Part shown: positions 52,579-61,110 of the stretch, in pieces
Layout: every line of letters starts with the position of its first letter
Position numbering within the stretch: the stretch's first letter is position 1
Assembly (NCBI GenBank): GCA_015062045.1
Contig: SUVJ01000004.1
Location: 1 to 62,178, forward strand
From: Akkermansiaceae bacterium
GTDB lineage: Bacteria; Verrucomicrobiota; Verrucomicrobiia; Verrucomicrobiales; Akkermansiaceae
DNA: 62,178 bases
Direction: 5' to 3'
Made by a program: the position numbers and the translations under genes
Notes under the pieces: generated by a model
What the model saw: the letters and a program-made list of their open reading frames with translations, nothing else
Told to the model about the DNA's origin: nothing
The model's database searches: none

Positions 52579-53076
52579 TCAGAATGCCTCTTTAAGAGCC
52601 TTCTGAACCTCCGGACGGTCTACACCGATGGCGATGGCAAGCTTAACAAGGTTGGCACAAATATCTACCGTTTGCAGTTTGGTTTCCAAGGGCAACTCAG
52701 CCACCTGAGAGGTATCACCACTCATGGCAGACGGCACCAATTTGGCAAGGGATTCATTACCTTCAAGGGAGGAAAAAGCCGTTATGAGCTTCTTACCCTC
52801 CTCACACTGAGCAATGTTTTTGATAACGGCCACGCGCTCTGCATCGGTAAGGTCCTCAAACTCTTCAATGAGCTCGGGCGTTACATCGGCAAAGAAGTCG
52901 TTGAGTTCATCAATGATATCTTCAATAGATTCACTCTTATTGTCTTCAATAAGCTCAGCAAGGTCAGCAACGGCATCTTTTACGGAATCCGTAGCGGCTT
53001 CTTCAGGAGAAGAGCAAGAGGTGAATACAAGAGCGGGAACGGCGGCAAAAGCCACAAATGCGAACTTTTTAAGCAT
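52579..53076 (-). CDS. Small acidic lipoprotein
   Basis: The 165-residue protein has a lipoprotein-like signal (MLKKFAFVAFAAVPALVFTSC, lipobox FTSC) and an acidic, helical mature part rich in Glu, Asp, Leu and Ile (DAVADLAELIEDNKSESIED). Two further Cys are present. No family is recognised. A promoter TTTACA-16-TAGAAT (minus strand, 53162-53135) gives a leader of about 50 bases. Confidence 0.75.
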   Translation of the reverse strand: MLKKFAFVAFAAVPALVFTSCSSPEEAATDSVKDAVADLAELIEDNKSESIEDIIDELNDFFADVTPELIEEFEDLTDAERVAVIKNIAQCEEGKKLITAFSSLEGNESLAKLVPSAMSGDTSQVAELPLETKLQTVDICANLVKLAIAIGVDRPEVQKALKEAF

Positions 53077-53134
53077 AATTTGATATTGTTGGTTAGAGAG
53101 AATAAATATTCAAGCAATAAATGCTGCGTGCTTT

Positions 53135-53162
53135 ATTCTAACACAATTGCGCCTCGTGTAAA
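53135..53162 (-). promoter_or_regulatory. Promoter of acidic lipoprotein gene
   Basis: On the minus strand TTTACA (53162-53157), a 16-base spacer and TAGAAT (53140-53135). Confidence 0.5.
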
Positions 53163-53188
53163 GTAAAATCGACAATCGGCAGCAAAAC

Positions 53189-54262
53189 TTATGACAAATG
53201 GTGCCCGAATACCTCGGATGCGCGGCCGCTGGCCTCTAACACGGCGCGGCGAGAAGCGGGGAGAACGGAGCGCGGCAACGGCTCATAGCCAAGGCGATCC
53301 CGGAAATAGGCCACAGCACTTTGAGAGATGGCAAAAATCCACTCATAACCCAAGGCACGGGCTTTATCCTGAATAAAGCGGCACATGGCTTTGCCATAGC
53401 CATGCCCCTCATAATTCTTTTTGATGAAAAGGCAGCCCAGCTCGGCGCAATGCTCCTCGGGGAAAGGATAAAGTGCCACACAGCCCACAATGGTGTCGTC
53501 GAGCGTGTATACGTAGTAGCTTTGCAAGTTTTCTAAAATGCTTTCGTACGTACGCTCCACCAATTTGGAGTCCACCACGCAGCGGGCAATCATAGAGAGC
53601 AGCTCGGGTATGTCATCCACCTTCAGCGGGCGAATCTCGCGGTAGGAGTCGGCGTGCACCATGGTGCCCACACCTTCTTCAGAGAAAAGCTCATCCAGCA
53701 AAACGCCACGGTGCAAGCCATTAAGCATGTGCACACGCGGAACCCCACGGCGGCACACTGCCGCCGCTTGTTTCAGCTCTGCCACGCAAGAGCAATCTGC
53801 ACATTCCGTTGTGCTGACCTCTCGCTCCGCAATGGCGAAAATGGGCTGGCCACGGCGGCAGGGCACGGCATCTTTTTGCAGACAAATGTATTTGGAGGCT
53901 CCCAATTCTACCGCCAAGCAAACACTGCCCTCATCAAAACGGCCAACGGTGCCGGAGGGCACAATAGCCACCTGCGGGCGCTCCACAATCTCTCGCACAC
54001 GGGCAATGGCTGCAGCCCCTGCAGTAAGGGGTAACTCTGCCAAGGCAGCGTGCATCTCACACTCCCCTGCTCTGGCAGCCAGGTGCTCTGCCTCGCTGCC
54101 CTCTGCCACCAACACCAAGCGCACACCTATCTCGTGCAAGGCATCGGCATCCAACAGGGCATCCACAAGGGCGTCCTCATGCAACAGCTCCTTGCCAATG
54201 TGTAAGACAAAGAGCCTGTTACGGAAATACGGGACGTATGCCAATGCGGAGCGAACGTTCAT
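53189..54262 (-). CDS. argA: N-acetylglutamate synthase (amino-acid kinase fold plus GNAT)
   Basis: The 357-residue protein starts arginine synthesis by acetylating glutamate. The N-terminal amino-acid-kinase-like domain (residues 1-215, VPYFRNRLFVLHIGKELL, VRLVLVAEGSEAE) is some 70 residues shorter than in E. coli ArgA, and its kinase signature is weak. The C-terminal GNAT domain has IRPLKVDDIPELLSMI, AELGCLFIKKNYEGHGYGKAM and FRDRLGYEPLPRSVLPASRR, typical of ArgA. The ATG at 54262 is preferred because a longer frame runs through the secA terminator. Confidence 0.85.
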   Translation of the reverse strand: MNVRSALAYVPYFRNRLFVLHIGKELLHEDALVDALLDADALHEIGVRLVLVAEGSEAEHLAARAGECEMHAALAELPLTAGAAAIARVREIVERPQVAIVPSGTVGRFDEGSVCLAVELGASKYICLQKDAVPCRRGQPIFAIAEREVSTTECADCSCVAELKQAAAVCRRGVPRVHMLNGLHRGVLLDELFSEEGVGTMVHADSYREIRPLKVDDIPELLSMIARCVVDSKLVERTYESILENLQSYYVYTLDDTIVGCVALYPFPEEHCAELGCLFIKKNYEGHGYGKAMCRFIQDKARALGYEWIFAISQSAVAYFRDRLGYEPLPRSVLPASRRAVLEASGRASEVFGHHLS

Positions 54263-54296
54263 TTGCGGTGGGCTATCAGTTATAGGCGTAAAGCAA

Positions 54297-54331
54297 AAGG
54301 TGCGATTAACCGTACTCGGCAATCGCACCTT
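54297..54331 (-). terminator. Terminator after secA
   Basis: AAGGTGCGATT (54297-54307) and AATCGCACCTT (54321-54331) form an 11-bp perfect stem; on the minus strand TTTTGCTTT follows. Confidence 0.7.
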
Positions 54332-54345
54332 CACGGGCTGAATGT

Positions 54346-57300
54346 TTATTTCTCCTCTGCGCCGGAAACGGTTGTACCCTCTGCAGGCTCACCGTCTATC
54401 AATGACATGGATACCCCGGGAACGGACTCCTCCATATCGAGGGAAGACATCACCAACGGGGCGCTGCTATCCTTGCGCTTAATGTTGGCTGTCACCTTCT
54501 TTTTGGGGAGCACCATCTTTTTCTCGGGCTTCATGGGGATACCGGGCATGGGGGCACCGCTCACGCTGCCCTCCTCGGGCATGAGCATGCCGGCAGGTGC
54601 GGCATCAGAGGTAGAGTACGCGCCTACGGCCTCCTCTTCTTCCTCCGCGTCGTCATCGTCGTCCTCTGCCTCAACATCGGCATCTGCTGCAGCGGGGGCG
54701 TTAGCAAAGCGTTTCTGCATACGGGCCATCTGCTCACGCAGCATGGAGAGGAAATCTCCGTTGCCCAGAACATCCGTTACGGATTCATCCTCATCATCCG
54801 CATTGCTGGCCGGCAGAGAGGAGAGGAAATCCTCAAAGGCGGACAAATTGGTGGTGGAGCGGAAGAGGTTGTTGAGAATCTCATACTGAATGTTGCTGAT
54901 GAGGGTCTCGAAGATGCTGTAAGCCTCACGCTTGTACTCCACGAGGGGGTCACGCTGGCCCTGTGCACGCAGGCGCACACCTTCACGCAGGGCATCCATG
55001 TCCATAATATGCTGCTGCCACAGCTTATCAATGGCTTGCAGCATAATGTTGCGCTCCATGTGGTCCACGCGGTCGGGGCGTTCGCCGGCAACCTTCTTTT
55101 CATACATTTCGCGCACACGGGCAACAATGCGGTCTGCCACCTCAGAGGGCTCGCCGGAGCTGAGGGCGGCGTCCTCCTCGCTCCACCCCAGCGGGAAGGT
55201 GGAGTTGAGCCAATGCAAGAGGTCCAAGCGGCGGATAGCACCGGTATTGTCCTCGTTCAGGTAGTCCTCACACTTGGTGTGAATTCCCTCGGTAAGCTGC
55301 TCATAAATCATTTCGCGCGGCTCCTCGCACAGCAAGGCATCATTACGCATGGCATATACAATGGTGCGCTGCTGATTCATCACATCATCATAATCCAACA
55401 CATGCTTACGCCACATGTAGTTACGCTGCTCCACACGCTTTTGAGCACCTTCAATAATCTTGTTCATCATCCAGCTCTCAACGGCCTCGCCCTCTGCCAT
55501 GCCGAATCGGTTCATGGCTTTGGTCATTCGCTCGCTGCCGCCGAAGTTGCGCATCAAATCATCTTCAAAAGAAAGGAAGAACTGAGAGGCACCGGGGTCC
55601 CCCTGGCGAGAGCAACGGCCACGCAGCTGGCGGTCGATACGGCGGGACTCATAGCGCTCCGTACCCAGTACGAAGAGACCGCCCAAATCTGCCACACCCT
55701 CGCCCAGCTTAATGTCCGTACCACGGCCTGCCATGTTGGTGGAAACCGTTACAGAGCCACGCTGACCGGCACGTGCCACAATCTCAGCCTCTCGCTGGTG
55801 GTTTTTGGCGTTGAGCACCTCGTGCGGAATCCCAGCGTATTTGAGCATGCGGGAGAGGGTCTCGGATGCCACCACGCTGGCAGTACCCACCAACACGGGT
55901 TGCCCCTTGGTGTACAGCTCCTTAATCTTGGCTACCACGGCATTGAACTTCTCGCGGCGGGTCTTGAAGATGAGGTCGTTGAAATCCTCACGAATGCAGG
56001 GGCGGTTCGTGGGGATGGGCAGTACATCCAGCTTATAAATATCATGGAACTCGGCGGCCTCGGTCTCTGCCGTACCGGTCATACCGGCCAAGCGGCTGTA
56101 GAGTCGGAAGTAGTTCTGAATGGTGATGGTGGCGTAGGTCATGTTCTCTGCCTCAACCTCCACACCTTCTTTGGCCTCAACGGCTTGGTGCAAGCCCTCG
56201 CTCCAGCGGCGGCCGGGCATTTCACGGCCTGTATTTTGGTCAATGATGATAATTTTGCCCTCCTTCACCACGTACTCTTTATCACGCTCGTAAATGGTGT
56301 AAGCTTTGAGCAACTGACTGATGGTGTGCAGGCGGGCGGCATTGGTATCCAAACGCTTCAGCAGCACGTTCTTGCGTGCCTCCTTCTCGCGCTCGGTGAG
56401 GGTTTCATCCTCATCAATATCCACAAACTCGGTGCCCAAATCCGGCAGCACGAAATCCTCCGGATGCCCGGGGCTGATAAGCTCGCGGCCCATCTCCATC
56501 AACTCTGCATCGTGCGTTTTCTCATCCATGCAGAAATAGAGCTCCTCCTTAAGCTTAAAGAGCTCAAGCTTGCGCGGGTCCTGATACAGGAAGAGCTCAT
56601 ACTTCTCCACCATGCGGCGGAACTCTACGTCCTCTTGAGAGCGCATGAACTGGCGGTTGCGGGGCATGCCCAGCTTCACCTTATAAAGGCAACGCCCGGC
56701 AGCAGCGGTATCACCCTCCTTGGCGTATTTGAAGGCTTTGGTCATAAGGCCGTTGCACAGCTCAACCTGAGCGCGGGATACCTTCTCGATAAGCGGTTTG
56801 AGCACATCATACTGTTGCTCACGCTCAATCACGGCCGGGCCGGAGATAATGAGCGGCGTGCGGGCCTCGTCAATCAAAATGGAGTCAACCTCGTCAATAA
56901 TGGCAAAATAGTGTCCACGCTGCACCTGGGCATCTTTGGAGGTAGCCATACCATTGTCGCGCAGGTAGTCAAAGCCGAACTCGGCATTGGTGCCGTAGGT
57001 AATATCACAGGCATACTGCTTGCGGCGGGAGTCATTGGGCATCATGCTCTGAATGCAACCCACCGTGAGGCCGAGGTACTTGAAGAGCGCACCCATCCAC
57101 ATGGAGTCACGGCGAGCCAAATAGTCGTTGACCGTTACCACGTGCACGCCCATGCCGGTAAGGGCATTCAGGTAAACGGGCAAGGTTGCCACCAGCGTTT
57201 TACCCTCACCCGTGGCCATCTCAGCAATAAAGCCGCGGTGCAGCGCAATACCGCCGATAAGCTGAACATCAAAGTGTACCATATCCCACTTGATGTTGGT

Positions 57301-57768
57301 GCCGCATACATCCACATCATCCCCGCACATGTTACGGGCTGCGCATTTAACCACGGCAAAGGCCTCGGGCAAAATCTGCTCCAAGTATTTGGAGCGCATT
57401 TTGGCAAACTTGGGTTCAATCTCGGCAAAAGCCTTCTTGCCCTGCTCAATGGATTCGGGCGTAGCCTCCACCTGCGGCAGTTTCGGGAACTCATCCTTCA
57501 GGGCCTCGAAACGAGTATTGAGCACGGCGGCATACTGCTTGAGCTGCTCTGCATCTGCAGCCAAAATCACGCCGCGAGTCGGCAAATCAATGGGGGTAAG
57601 ACGGTGCAGATACTTCTGCCACTCGCGGGTTTTACCTACCAGGTATTCCCGGTTTTTGCCGCTCATGGTCTCCTCTATCTCGAGAATACGCTTGACCACC
57701 GGGCGCAATCTGCGCACTTCTCGCTGATTCTTAGAACCTACAATCTTATTAAGAACCCATTTAATCAT
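54346..57768 (-). CDS. secA: SecA preprotein translocase ATPase, long form
   Basis: The 1140-residue motor pushes secretory proteins through SecYEG. It shows EMATGEGKTLVATLPVYLNAL (Walker A), VHVVTVNDYLARRDS, FAIIDEVDSILIDEARTPLIISG (DEAD region), TVSTNMAGRGTDIKLG, LFVLGTERYESRRIDRQLRGR and SRQGDPGAS. Typical SecA has about 900 residues. The extra length comes from about 60 residues at 65-125, a larger preprotein-crosslinking region around 330-490, and a 170-residue acidic, proline-containing tail. The tail lacks the CxCxSGxxxxxC zinc motif that binds SecB, suggesting no SecB-type targeting. Confidence 0.96.
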   Translation of the reverse strand: MIKWVLNKIVGSKNQREVRRLRPVVKRILEIEETMSGKNREYLVGKTREWQKYLHRLTPIDLPTRGVILAADAEQLKQYAAVLNTRFEALKDEFPKLPQVEATPESIEQGKKAFAEIEPKFAKMRSKYLEQILPEAFAVVKCAARNMCGDDVDVCGTNIKWDMVHFDVQLIGGIALHRGFIAEMATGEGKTLVATLPVYLNALTGMGVHVVTVNDYLARRDSMWMGALFKYLGLTVGCIQSMMPNDSRRKQYACDITYGTNAEFGFDYLRDNGMATSKDAQVQRGHYFAIIDEVDSILIDEARTPLIISGPAVIEREQQYDVLKPLIEKVSRAQVELCNGLMTKAFKYAKEGDTAAAGRCLYKVKLGMPRNRQFMRSQEDVEFRRMVEKYELFLYQDPRKLELFKLKEELYFCMDEKTHDAELMEMGRELISPGHPEDFVLPDLGTEFVDIDEDETLTEREKEARKNVLLKRLDTNAARLHTISQLLKAYTIYERDKEYVVKEGKIIIIDQNTGREMPGRRWSEGLHQAVEAKEGVEVEAENMTYATITIQNYFRLYSRLAGMTGTAETEAAEFHDIYKLDVLPIPTNRPCIREDFNDLIFKTRREKFNAVVAKIKELYTKGQPVLVGTASVVASETLSRMLKYAGIPHEVLNAKNHQREAEIVARAGQRGSVTVSTNMAGRGTDIKLGEGVADLGGLFVLGTERYESRRIDRQLRGRCSRQGDPGASQFFLSFEDDLMRNFGGSERMTKAMNRFGMAEGEAVESWMMNKIIEGAQKRVEQRNYMWRKHVLDYDDVMNQQRTIVYAMRNDALLCEEPREMIYEQLTEGIHTKCEDYLNEDNTGAIRRLDLLHWLNSTFPLGWSEEDAALSSGEPSEVADRIVARVREMYEKKVAGERPDRVDHMERNIMLQAIDKLWQQHIMDMDALREGVRLRAQGQRDPLVEYKREAYSIFETLISNIQYEILNNLFRSTTNLSAFEDFLSSLPASNADDEDESVTDVLGNGDFLSMLREQMARMQKRFANAPAAADADVEAEDDDDDAEEEEEAVGAYSTSDAAPAGMLMPEEGSVSGAPMPGIPMKPEKKMVLPKKKVTANIKRKDSSAPLVMSSLDMEESVPGVSMSLIDGEPAEGTTVSGAEEK

Positions 57769-57827
57769 ATAAAAATCTCTGTATTAGGTGACACGAAAGC
57801 GCGCCCGAATAATGCACGCGGTGCGCC

Positions 57828-57856
57828 ATTGTAGCACAACATCCCCCGCCACGCAA
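57828..57856 (-). promoter_or_regulatory. Promoter of secA
   Basis: On the minus strand TTGCGT (57856-57851), a 17-base spacer and TACAAT (57833-57828). The leader is about 55 bases. Confidence 0.6.
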
Positions 57857-57932
57857 GCACAAGTGCGCATTCTGCAATGCCTTTTGTGCAAAACTTGTGT
57901 CATGAAGGCAATGGCGAATACCCTAAGAAAAA

Positions 57933-57963
57933 GACGGGACTAAAAGTCCCGTCCTACGATATT
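57933..57963 (-). repeat. REP-like hairpin, copy 1 (3' side of PA14-like gene)
   Basis: GACGGGAC-TAAAA-GTCCCGTC (57933-57953) followed by CTACGATATT. The same hairpin-plus-tail layout recurs at 59276-59306. It may also terminate the PA14-like transcript. Confidence 0.75.
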
Positions 57964-57983
57964 CTGAGGCAGAAAAATCTCTA

Positions 57984-59189
57984 TCACTTTTTTCTCTTAC
58001 CCATGGCGGTATCATCGTCTCGGAACAAACCGAAAACGCTATCAAAGAGCCCCTGCTCTTGAGCCTCTTCATAGTCCACCTTCCATACGGGGCTATCCTC
58101 TTTGAAGGGAGGCCCTTCCATAAAGCCTTTTACCCGAAAATCCTTATCTCCGACGGTCAGGGCTCGCTCTATGGCACTGAAATCGGGCTTGCTTTCATTG
58201 GTGCGGAACAATGCCAGCTCCGGCGACTTATCTGCAGGCACAATGCCGCGCGGGGCGGTGCCGGGGGATTTCACCTTCTCCACCAACAGGCAAAAACCAA
58301 ACTCGTTGCCGGGGATTTCGGACACGAGAATCTCCACGGGGTATTTCTCCCCTTTCTTCACCTTGAACACCTCACCGGCAGGTATACCACCCAGCACTTG
58401 GTTCCAATGCGGGGTCTGTTTGTACTGATAAAAAGCCCGCTTGTTCTTGTTGCTGCACATCTCTTGCTGATAAGCAGGTTTGGTACCCAGCACCATATCA
58501 TTGCGGGTGGGTATGGACCAGCCGGCCTCCAGCACAAGCTTGTTGTTAAAGCGCACCATCAGGGTGTCATCCCCCATGCCGACAAAGCGGAAGAATCCGC
58601 TCTCCGGGGCCGTTACCACGCCACGGTACACCACTACCCAACCGCTGGGGGCTACCTTGCGGCCGTCCTCCTTTTCATTGCATTGAAAAGCCTCCGGCCC
58701 ATAGGATGCCTTGCACCGCGGCAGGTAAAAATACGGGGCATACAAGCGCACCTCGGGGCTGTAATAGTCCTCAAACACGCGCTGGTTCCATTCCTTGTCA
58801 TCAAACTCACGTATCTTGGCTACCACGCCCTCCTTATACATGGCTTTTGCCCCCTCGCGTATGGGCTGTTTCAAATCATAAAATCTGCCGATAAGGGCAG
58901 ACTCCTCGTCCACATCCCCGCCAAAAGCCTGCATCAGCTCGTAATTAATATCCAACTTATCCCAACGCTCTTTGGCCTTGCTCCACTCCTCCTTGGCTTT
59001 ATCCCAGGTTTCTTTGCCCCACTGCTTGCCTTTCTCTCCCCACTCCTTGCCCTTTTCGCCGAGCTCCTTACCCACATCTCCCGCACCATCCCACAAGTCC
59101 CCCAAGCCATCACTCCAGTCGGCCTGCGCAGCCCCACCGCTCATCAACGTAGCCCCTATTACCAATGTTTTAAGTATTTCCTTGTTCAT
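57984..59189 (-). CDS. Secreted PA14-domain-like protein with N-terminal coiled segment
   Basis: The 401-residue protein has a signal peptide (LKTLVIGATLMSGGAAQADW), then a heptad-like Lys/Glu/Trp segment (residues 40-75, GEKGKEWGEKGKQWGKETW), and a beta-rich domain with PSGWVVVYRGVVTAPESGF, then RFVGMGDDTLMVRFNN and KLVLEAGW, matching PA14 carbohydrate-binding domains seen in exported proteins of Verrucomicrobiota. A basic end (AMGKRKK) follows an acidic stretch. It probably acts at the cell surface on glycans. The promoter at 59196-59224 lies so close that the mRNA is probably leaderless. Confidence 0.8.
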   Translation of the reverse strand: MNKEILKTLVIGATLMSGGAAQADWSDGLGDLWDGAGDVGKELGEKGKEWGEKGKQWGKETWDKAKEEWSKAKERWDKLDINYELMQAFGGDVDEESALIGRFYDLKQPIREGAKAMYKEGVVAKIREFDDKEWNQRVFEDYYSPEVRLYAPYFYLPRCKASYGPEAFQCNEKEDGRKVAPSGWVVVYRGVVTAPESGFFRFVGMGDDTLMVRFNNKLVLEAGWSIPTRNDMVLGTKPAYQQEMCSNKNKRAFYQYKQTPHWNQVLGGIPAGEVFKVKKGEKYPVEILVSEIPGNEFGFCLLVEKVKSPGTAPRGIVPADKSPELALFRTNESKPDFSAIERALTVGDKDFRVKGFMEGPPFKEDSPVWKVDYEEAQEQGLFDSVFGLFRDDDTAMGKRKK

Positions 59190-59195
59190 AGGTAT

Positions 59196-59224
59196 GATAT
59201 AGCAAAATCACCTTACCTTAGCAA
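59196..59224 (-). promoter_or_regulatory. Promoter of PA14-like gene, very close to start
   Basis: On the minus strand TTGCTA (59224-59219), a 17-base spacer and TATATC (59201-59196), six bases before the ATG at 59189. A run of ten G (59257-59266) next to A-runs lies about 35 bases behind the -35. Confidence 0.6.
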
Positions 59225-59275
59225 GCAAAAAAAATGAAAAAAAGAGAGGAAAAAAAGGGGGGGGGGCTTATACAT

Positions 59276-59306
59276 GGCGGGACTGAAAGTCCCGCCCTAC
59301 GATATT
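59276..59306 (+). repeat. REP-like hairpin, copy 2 (5' side of PA14-like gene)
   Basis: GGCGGGAC-TGAAA-GTCCCGCC (59276-59296) followed by CTACGATATT, in the same orientation as copy 1 at 57933. The stems differ at compensating positions (GAC/GTC against GGC/GCC), which indicates that pairing is conserved. Confidence 0.75.
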
Positions 59307-59331
59307 GAGTGTTCAAAATCCGGCATGGCAA

Positions 59332-59504
59332 TGCGATTCTCATTATGAATGAGATGTCCAGTAAAAAAATGCATAACAACAGAAAATAAACATGTTAGAG
59401 TTATCTCCAAATTACAACCGACTATAAAACGAGAAAACTGCTTTATAATATATTGTTGATATTCAATCACATCTGTGTATATCTCATTCATAATGAGGTA
59501 TACT
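59332..59504. other. Invertible-promoter element C upstream of PEP-CTERM gene
   Basis: CTCATTATGAATGAG (59339-59353) and its exact reverse complement CTCATTCATAATGAG (59483-59497) lie 144 bp apart centre to centre. TGGACA (minus strand, 59360-59355) sits inside the left site, 17 bp from ATCGCA, which is no -10. Outside the right site is TATACT (59499-59504), whose present upstream hexamer is TGTATA. Inversion would give TGGACA-17-TATACT reading into the PEP-CTERM gene. Predicted OFF as assembled. Confidence 0.7.
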
Positions 59505-59561
59505 TACCCTTGGCAGGTAGATAACTACCTGCACTACAAATAATAACCTCAACATACACAC

Positions 59562-60308
59562 ATGAAATTACATTTACCTATAATGATGGCTCTATTCGCC
59601 GTTGCTGATTATGCTCAAGCGGATGACAGATTAATTTTTGAGCTCGGAGATACAGATAAAACCTTAGCGGATGGAGCGGTCTGGACAGCTTCATCTGCAA
59701 CATTGACAGTAAATGATGTTGCAGCAAATAACATCGGTATCAACTATAATTTATTTTCTATTTCCTTTAACGCAACAGCCTCTCAGATTGCAAATGCTCG
59801 TTCATATGGTTTATTTTTTCAGATAACAGACCTTGGGGAAGCCGGGGTTGCGGGAGGAGGAGCAGGAGACATAGTTAAAGATGGTTTTGGATATTCAACA
59901 ATGACCGCATCCGCCGGTAAATATAAGGTTGACTTCTCAAGTGGCATGGATGGGGGGTTCAGCAGTATGTCATTTGCCGGTGGAACGGACGTTGATAAAA
60001 GCCTAATCGAAGGCGCGCATAAATTCACTTTAGTGTTTGAAGGGTCCTCCATTTCCGGATACGTATTAGAAAACGAAACATACACAGAATTATTTCAAAC
60101 AACATGGGAGCTTAATGGTAGATCCATGTTCGAGAAAATAACGAGTGATTTAGATGGATATGAAATGGTTTTCAAAGGAAATAATACGACTGTCTCAAAC
60201 ATTGCATTCTACAATGGTGATATAACAAAGCCCATTCCCGAGCCCACGACAGCTACACTGAGCGTGATGGCATTGGCGGGGCTGATGGCACGCCGCCGCC
60301 GGAAGTGA
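59562..60308 (+). CDS. PEP-CTERM surface protein
   Basis: The 248-residue protein has a signal peptide (LHLPIMMALFAVADYAQADD), a beta-rich middle with Gly/Ser/Ala/Thr strands (AGVAGGGAGDIVKDGFGYS), and a C-terminal sorting signal: PIPEPTTATLSVMALAGLM followed by ARRRRK. The PEP motif, hydrophobic helix and Arg cluster are recognised by exosortase, which anchors or releases the protein at the cell surface. No exosortase gene is nearby. The gene stands alone downstream of element C with a leader of about 50 bases. Confidence 0.88.
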   Translation: MKLHLPIMMALFAVADYAQADDRLIFELGDTDKTLADGAVWTASSATLTVNDVAANNIGINYNLFSISFNATASQIANARSYGLFFQITDLGEAGVAGGGAGDIVKDGFGYSTMTASAGKYKVDFSSGMDGGFSSMSFAGGTDVDKSLIEGAHKFTLVFEGSSISGYVLENETYTELFQTTWELNGRSMFEKITSDLDGYEMVFKGNNTTVSNIAFYNGDITKPIPEPTTATLSVMALAGLMARRRRK

Positions 60309-60404
60309 TATACATAATACAACTTCATTCAAAGCAAAGGTCGTCATCAACTACAGATGGCGACCTTCTCTGTATGAAAGGCATATGCATATTCAAAATA
60401 GAGC

Positions 60405-61088
60405 CTAACTAATGAAAAATTGCATGATATCATGTAATAATTCGGTAATAATGGGCGTAAGGAAGTAGGAGATAATCAAGCCAAACCAGAAAAGCATTCT
60501 TTCAAACTTTTTTCGTTTTGCCGCATTTTGACTTTCAGTAGCAACAGCTTCAAATAGCTTATTCTTCCCGTTTTGAATATCTCTCCAAAAATCATTCATC
60601 TGCGTAACAAAATCAGCACATTGATTTTTGTATGCAGTTGATTCTTTATCCAATTCGTGCAAATCGATAAGATAACGAAAATAGTTGTGATAATTTTTTA
60701 GATGTTTATAGTAATTATTGATGTACTGCGGTAACATCCATTCATACGGCTTATACATATCCGTAAACTTGACAATTTTCTTCATTAAAAAAGAAACTTC
60801 AAATTCTGCTATATCATACAACGCCCGATCCGAATGTCTCTTTGCCCGAGACCAGAGAGTATACGATGGTGAATCTGCGTAATCTTCTCGGACAGCATCA
60901 AGCAAATGTCGAGTAGCATATCTAATTTCATTGTAAACAGCTACTAGTGATTGTTTTTCAGATGAATGAGAAAGACTGTTTTCGATTTGTTTTTGATTAT
61001 ACTGACTAATAGCCACTAACGCCTCAGAATACGAGCGAAGAAAAGCTTTTTTTTCTTCCTCTGACGAAATCTGTGTTGGTTCAGGCAT
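60405..61088 (-). CDS. Small C-terminally anchored protein of unknown function
   Basis: From the ATG at 61088 the protein has 227 residues, mostly charged helices with many Tyr and His, and one C-terminal membrane helix (MLFWFGLIISYFLTPIITELL). A longer start at 61127 overlaps the upstream gene. No family is recognised. It follows the gene at 61111-61767 by 22 bases, and both products share the plan of a cytosolic helical domain plus C-terminal anchor. Confidence 0.55.
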   Translation of the reverse strand: MPEPTQISSEEEKKAFLRSYSEALVAISQYNQKQIENSLSHSSEKQSLVAVYNEIRYATRHLLDAVREDYADSPSYTLWSRAKRHSDRALYDIAEFEVSFLMKKIVKFTDMYKPYEWMLPQYINNYYKHLKNYHNYFRYLIDLHELDKESTAYKNQCADFVTQMNDFWRDIQNGKNKLFEAVATESQNAAKRKKFERMLFWFGLIISYFLTPIITELLHDIMQFFIS

Positions 61089-61110
61089 GAGAGAAATAAT
61101 TAAAATTGAT

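Noticed and set aside
55009..57834. A 941-codon open frame on the plus strand opposite secA
   Set aside because: It mirrors the conserved SecA frame exactly, its translation has no family features, and such long antisense frames arise from the codon bias of the real gene. The same applies to the long frame opposite purA (17009-18307).
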